In this document: in pieces, positions 63,011 through 64,000 of the stretch
Position numbering within the stretch: position 1 is the first letter of the stretch
How the letters are laid out: every line of letters starts with the position of its first letter
Assembly: GCF_050947875.1 (NCBI RefSeq)
Contig: NC_134568.1
Span: 267,784,702-267,848,701 of the forward strand
DNA from: Dermacentor variabilis
Taxonomy: Eukaryota; Arthropoda; Arachnida; Ixodida; Ixodidae
Length of the DNA: 64,000 nucleotides
Direction of reading: 5' to 3'
Program-made: the position numbers and the translations under genes
Notes under the pieces: model-generated
What the model was told of the DNA's origin: nothing
Databases searched by the model: none
Seen by the model: only the letters and a program-made list of their open reading frames with translations

Positions 63011-64000
63011 AGTGTTGTCATTGTGGAGCTCGACAAAGCCAAATCATGCAAGCGACCAAGCCTTACCACTGTTTTTGTTGTTTTGCTAGTTGGTTCACAC
63101 TGCAGCTTTCATGGCTCCATTTACAAGCCCTTGGTTGTAGAAATGCCTGGCGGAAAGTTTCAGCCGTTTGGTTTTAATGCAATGATTATCTTTGACTGAA
63201 GCTGGATACTACTAACACCATGTCTAGAAGGTGGTTGACACCGTTACAATGCAAAAGTAAACATTGAAAAGCCACCTGAAGTGTTTGAAGCATATATCCA
63301 ACTCTGCAGCTGCTCAACTGCAAGAAATTGCAGCTAAAAAAAAAAAAGAGATTTCACTATATATTCTAGTGTATGTGTACGAATAATGTTTGTTTTCTCT
63401 TCTTGAATTTCGGCTTTGGCATCCACGAAATCCTTGAATTGTGGGTCTAATGTTCTGTACGAAGCCCAAGTTCGCCAACTCGCAAGCTCATTTTCATTGG
63501 ACATATTGACAAACTGAAGCATGGACATATTGTTGAGGCTCCACAGGATTGTAGCATTCATAATGCTGGGGTTTTTGTCAATTTATTTCGGTAATACAAA
63601 ATCCAAGCCAATATTTAGTACTGCAAACAAGGCCCGTGTCTCTGTGACCATATCTTGAAGTCTTGATGTTGAATGTAAACAAGGGATTCTTTGCTTCGAG
63701 CAAATTTATTCAGACAAGTTACTGAAGCAGACAAAAATGGCTACAGTGAAGTCACAGAAAAAGTCACTGTTATCTAAAAACAATGTGTTATTTGTCTTTC
63801 TCTGCTGCCCCACGTTTGCTGCTGCCTGTGTGCTGCGACTAACAGTAAATTATCAATAATAAAGTCTGCATGTATCCCTTAGAAGTTGCATTCCCAGGCA
63901 CAGGGCAGACTGCAAAAAAAAATTTCATGCTATTCTTTCCCCCCACCTCACGTGTTGTACATGGGGATTCTTACAATTTTTTAATGTTCACAGCTTGGCA
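63011..64000. other. Right edge of window, no recognised feature
   Basis: No LTR matching the second gypsy element, no exon and no tRNA boxes were found. An A-run lies at 63337-63348 and a second A-rich stretch at 63913-63922. Short open frames lack motifs. Confidence 0.4.

Noticed and set aside
1..64000. CRISPR array, bacterial operon, phage or defence system
   Set aside because: No regularly spaced identical repeats, no ribosome-binding sites with tightly packed genes, and the content is eukaryotic retroelements and spliced exons.

Overview
This is arthropod genomic DNA, most likely from a hard (ixodid) tick. That reading rests on recognising the repeat types: an I/Jockey-type LINE with an RNase H domain, RTE LINEs with the IREQ-like tail, Gag-DDP-type Ty3/gypsy elements with very short LTRs, two tRNA-derived SINE types, pogo-like elements, and an inverted-terminus Penelope element. 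No bacterial gene organisation is present. Almost all coding capacity belongs to mobile elements, mostly broken. The only probable host gene is a set of small plus-strand exons with good splice sites.

Layout. 1-1.5 kb: intergenic sequence with a pogo-type MITE. 1.5-8.4 kb: a full-length sense LINE bounded by a perfect 14-bp target duplication and interrupted by two different MITEs, each flanked by TTAA. 8.9-9.1 kb: a SINE. 9.2-14.4 kb: a complete but decayed Ty3/gypsy element (114/118-bp LTRs, CCAG duplication). 14.9-15.5 kb: an internally deleted mariner. 16.4-39.9 kb, possibly to 46.9 kb: exons of one plus-strand host gene (16382-16591, 17031-17049, 18155-18334, 23239-23461, 39792-39923, then tentative exons at 46564 and 46777) whose reading phases agree from exon to exon. 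Its introns hold a pogo-like element, a GC-rich solo LTR, a fold-back element split by an RTE copy, a 3' LINE fragment with 12-bp duplication, a pogo element with a 195-residue transposase remnant, an antisense LINE of about 5.6 kb, a Penelope-like element reduced to its GIY-YIG part, a SINE and a CR1/L2-type LINE tail.

47.5-51.5 kb: a second, nearly complete antisense RTE element carrying a three-copy inverted/tandem SINE cluster with one 12-13-bp target duplication. 52.5-63.0 kb: a nest at least three deep. A second gypsy element is split in its RNase H region by a piggyBac-type element (TTAA duplicated, reading frame resumes exactly across it). The piggyBac is split by an antisense I-type LINE, which is itself interrupted by a MITE fragment. 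63.0-64.0 kb shows nothing recognisable.

The elements do not form a pathway. The window is a layered record of insertions in and beside a host gene with long introns. Recurrent TTAA insertions (two MITE families and the piggyBac) and recurrent pogo-type ends (TA flanks, CAGT or CCGTATTTACTCGA termini) suggest these DNA-transposon groups were the main late invaders. I found no CRISPR array, rRNA, true tRNA gene or operon. All homology calls come from reading motifs by eye and have not been searched against databases.
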